64,000 nucleotides of DNA. Origin: Mycolicibacterium sp. S2-37. GTDB taxonomy: Bacteria > Actinomycetota > Actinomycetes > Mycobacteriales > Mycobacteriaceae. The translations under genes were made by a program, and so were the position numbers. Of this stretch, positions 63,054 through 64,000 are shown one piece after another (position 1 is the first letter of the stretch; each line of letters starts with the position of its first letter). The stretch is from NCBI RefSeq assembly GCF_017352375.1, contig NZ_JAFEVR010000014.1, positions 186,001 to 250,000 on the forward strand, given 5' to 3'. The notes below the pieces were generated by a model. The model saw only the letters and a list, made by a program, of their open reading frames with translations, searched no databases and had not been told where the DNA came from.

Positions 63054-64000
63054 GTGACCTCGCGCGGCCGCTGGATGCGGGTGGGCCTGGCAGCTGTGCT
63101 CGTGATCGTGCTCGCTGTCGGGGTCTACCTGGTGTGGCCGTCGCGTAGCGGCACCACGATCACGGCCCACTTCCCCTCAACCGTCGGCCTCTATCCCGGG
63201 GACGAAGTGCGCATCGTCGGCGTGCCCGTGGGCAAGATCGACAAGATCGAGCCCAGGGCCGAAGACGTCAAAGTGACGATGACCCTCGACAACGGGGTCA
63301 AGGTGCCCGCGGACGCGCAGGCGCTCATCATCTCCCCGAACCTGGTGGCCGCCCGGTTCATCCAGCTGACACCGGCCTACACCGGCGGGCCGGCGATGGA
63401 GAACGACGGCAGCATCGGTCTGGACCGCACCGCCGTCCCGGTCGAGTGGGACGAAGTCAAGGAACAGTTGACCGCGCTCAGCTCCCAGCTCGGTCCGCAG
63501 AACGGTTCGATGCAGGGTCCGCTGAGCGCATTCATCGACCAGGCGGCCGACACCTTCGACGGCAACGGCGACTCGTTCCGGCAGGCGCTGCGGGAACTCT
63601 CCCAGACCGCGGGCCGACTCGGCGATTCGCGCACCGACCTCTTCGGCACGGTGCGCAACCTGCAGGTGTTGGTGAACGCGCTGGCCAACAGCAACGAGCA
63701 GATCGTCCAGTTCTCCGATCATGTCGCATCGGTGTCGCAGGTACTGGCCGACAGTACGGCCGACCTCGACAACACGCTGGGAACCCTCAACCAGGCGTTG
63801 GTGGACGTACGGGACCTGCTGGGCGAGAACAACGATGCGCTGATCGCGCAGGTCGGCAAGCTGGCCGACTTCACGCAGATCCTCACCGACCACAGCGACG
63901 ACGTCGAGCAGATCCTGCACGTGACGCCGAACGGTCTGGCGAACTTCTACAACATCTACAACCCCGCGCAGGGCACCGTGGGCGGGCTGCTCACACTGCC
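63054..64000 (+). CDS. mce4D: Mce4D, sterol importer shuttle subunit (runs off window end)
   Basis: First ~315 codons of Mce4D (Rv3496c ortholog, usually ~450 aa). N-terminal helix (RVGLAAVLVIVLAVGVYLVW), MCE domain (VGLYPGDEVRIVGVPVGKIDKIEPRAEDVKVTMTLDNG), then the segment LVAARFIQLTPAYTGGPAM and the helical region. The reading frame is open to the last base. GTG 63054 is preceded by AAGGAGA at the right distance; ATG 63036, which overlaps the mce4C stop, is in frame and is the alternative. Confidence 0.93.
   Translation, partial: MTSRGRWMRVGLAAVLVIVLAVGVYLVWPSRSGTTITAHFPSTVGLYPGDEVRIVGVPVGKIDKIEPRAEDVKVTMTLDNGVKVPADAQALIISPNLVAARFIQLTPAYTGGPAMENDGSIGLDRTAVPVEWDEVKEQLTALSSQLGPQNGSMQGPLSAFIDQAADTFDGNGDSFRQALRELSQTAGRLGDSRTDLFGTVRNLQVLVNALANSNEQIVQFSDHVASVSQVLADSTADLDNTLGTLNQALVDVRDLLGENNDALIAQVGKLADFTQILTDHSDDVEQILHVTPNGLANFYNIYNPAQGTVGGLLTL

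Noticed and set aside
1..64000. CRISPR arrays, insertion sequences, tRNA or rRNA genes
   Set aside because: No regularly spaced repeats, no transposase motifs or terminal inverted repeats, and no cloverleaf-like or rRNA-like stretch was noticed while reading; gaps between genes are mostly too short.

Overview
The window is high-GC actinobacterial DNA in which nearly every base is coding. Gene content and order identify a rapidly growing Mycolicibacterium-type mycobacterium. The right five-sixths follow, gene for gene, the cholesterol-catabolism (KstR) region known in M. tuberculosis from ddn/fadA5 (Rv3547/Rv3546) to the mce4 operon (Rv3501c onward). The PPE/PE_PGRS genes that M. tuberculosis carries at several points are absent and other genes stand in their place. 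I see no rRNA, tRNA, CRISPR array, insertion sequence or phage gene. Orthology statements come from recalled family sequences, not from a database search.

Layout. 1-8020: a catabolic island with a TAXI-type TRAP transporter (minus strand), a TetR regulator, and a five-gene operon coding for a two-subunit TPP-dependent 2-oxoacid decarboxylase, an aldehyde dehydrogenase, an LhgO-like FAD oxidoreductase and a DapA-family lyase. Two matching ~43-bp operator-like sites flank the regulator, and a perfect CRP-type site lies before the transporter. 8037-16241: ddn, fadA5 and the cyp125-fadE28-fadE29-chsH2-chsH1-ltp2 (igr) operon for removal of the last sterol side-chain fragment. 16321-18183: a two-gene module resembling type VII (ESX) secretion substrates, at the position held by PPE63 in M. 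tuberculosis. 18222-23647: hsd4B, kstD and hsaEGF. 23811-31857: an accessory block (hemolysin III-like, DedA, RqlH helicase, a TetR regulator with paired operators facing an unknown-SDR-CYP136-like P450 operon, and an IclR regulator). 31944-50190: KstR-controlled genes (Rv3531c-3529c set, kshA, ltp3/ltp4 with a duplicated OB-fold partner, two LLM oxidoreductases, cyp142, echA19, fadD19). 50212-52761: unrelated small genes. 52743-57878: fadD17, fadE27, fadE26, fdxD and hsd4A. 58139-64000: the sterol importer operon yrbE4A-yrbE4B-mce4A-mce4B-mce4C-mce4D, cut by the window end.

How it works together. Mce4 imports cholesterol or phytosterol. Cyp125/Cyp142 oxidise C26, with FdxD as a plausible electron donor. 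FadD19/FadD17 form CoA thioesters, and FadE26-FadE27, EchA19, Hsd4B, Hsd4A and FadA5 shorten the chain. FadE28-FadE29, ChsH1-ChsH2 and Ltp2 release the last C3 unit. KstD and KshA open the ring system, and HsaE/HsaF/HsaG finish one of its products. Eleven copies of the KstR operator (TnnAACnnGTTnnA) sit at these promoters, ten exact and one with a single mismatch. At several promoters the box lies between -35 and -10 elements placed so that transcription would begin at the start codon, which implies leaderless mRNAs. The kstR gene itself is not in the window.
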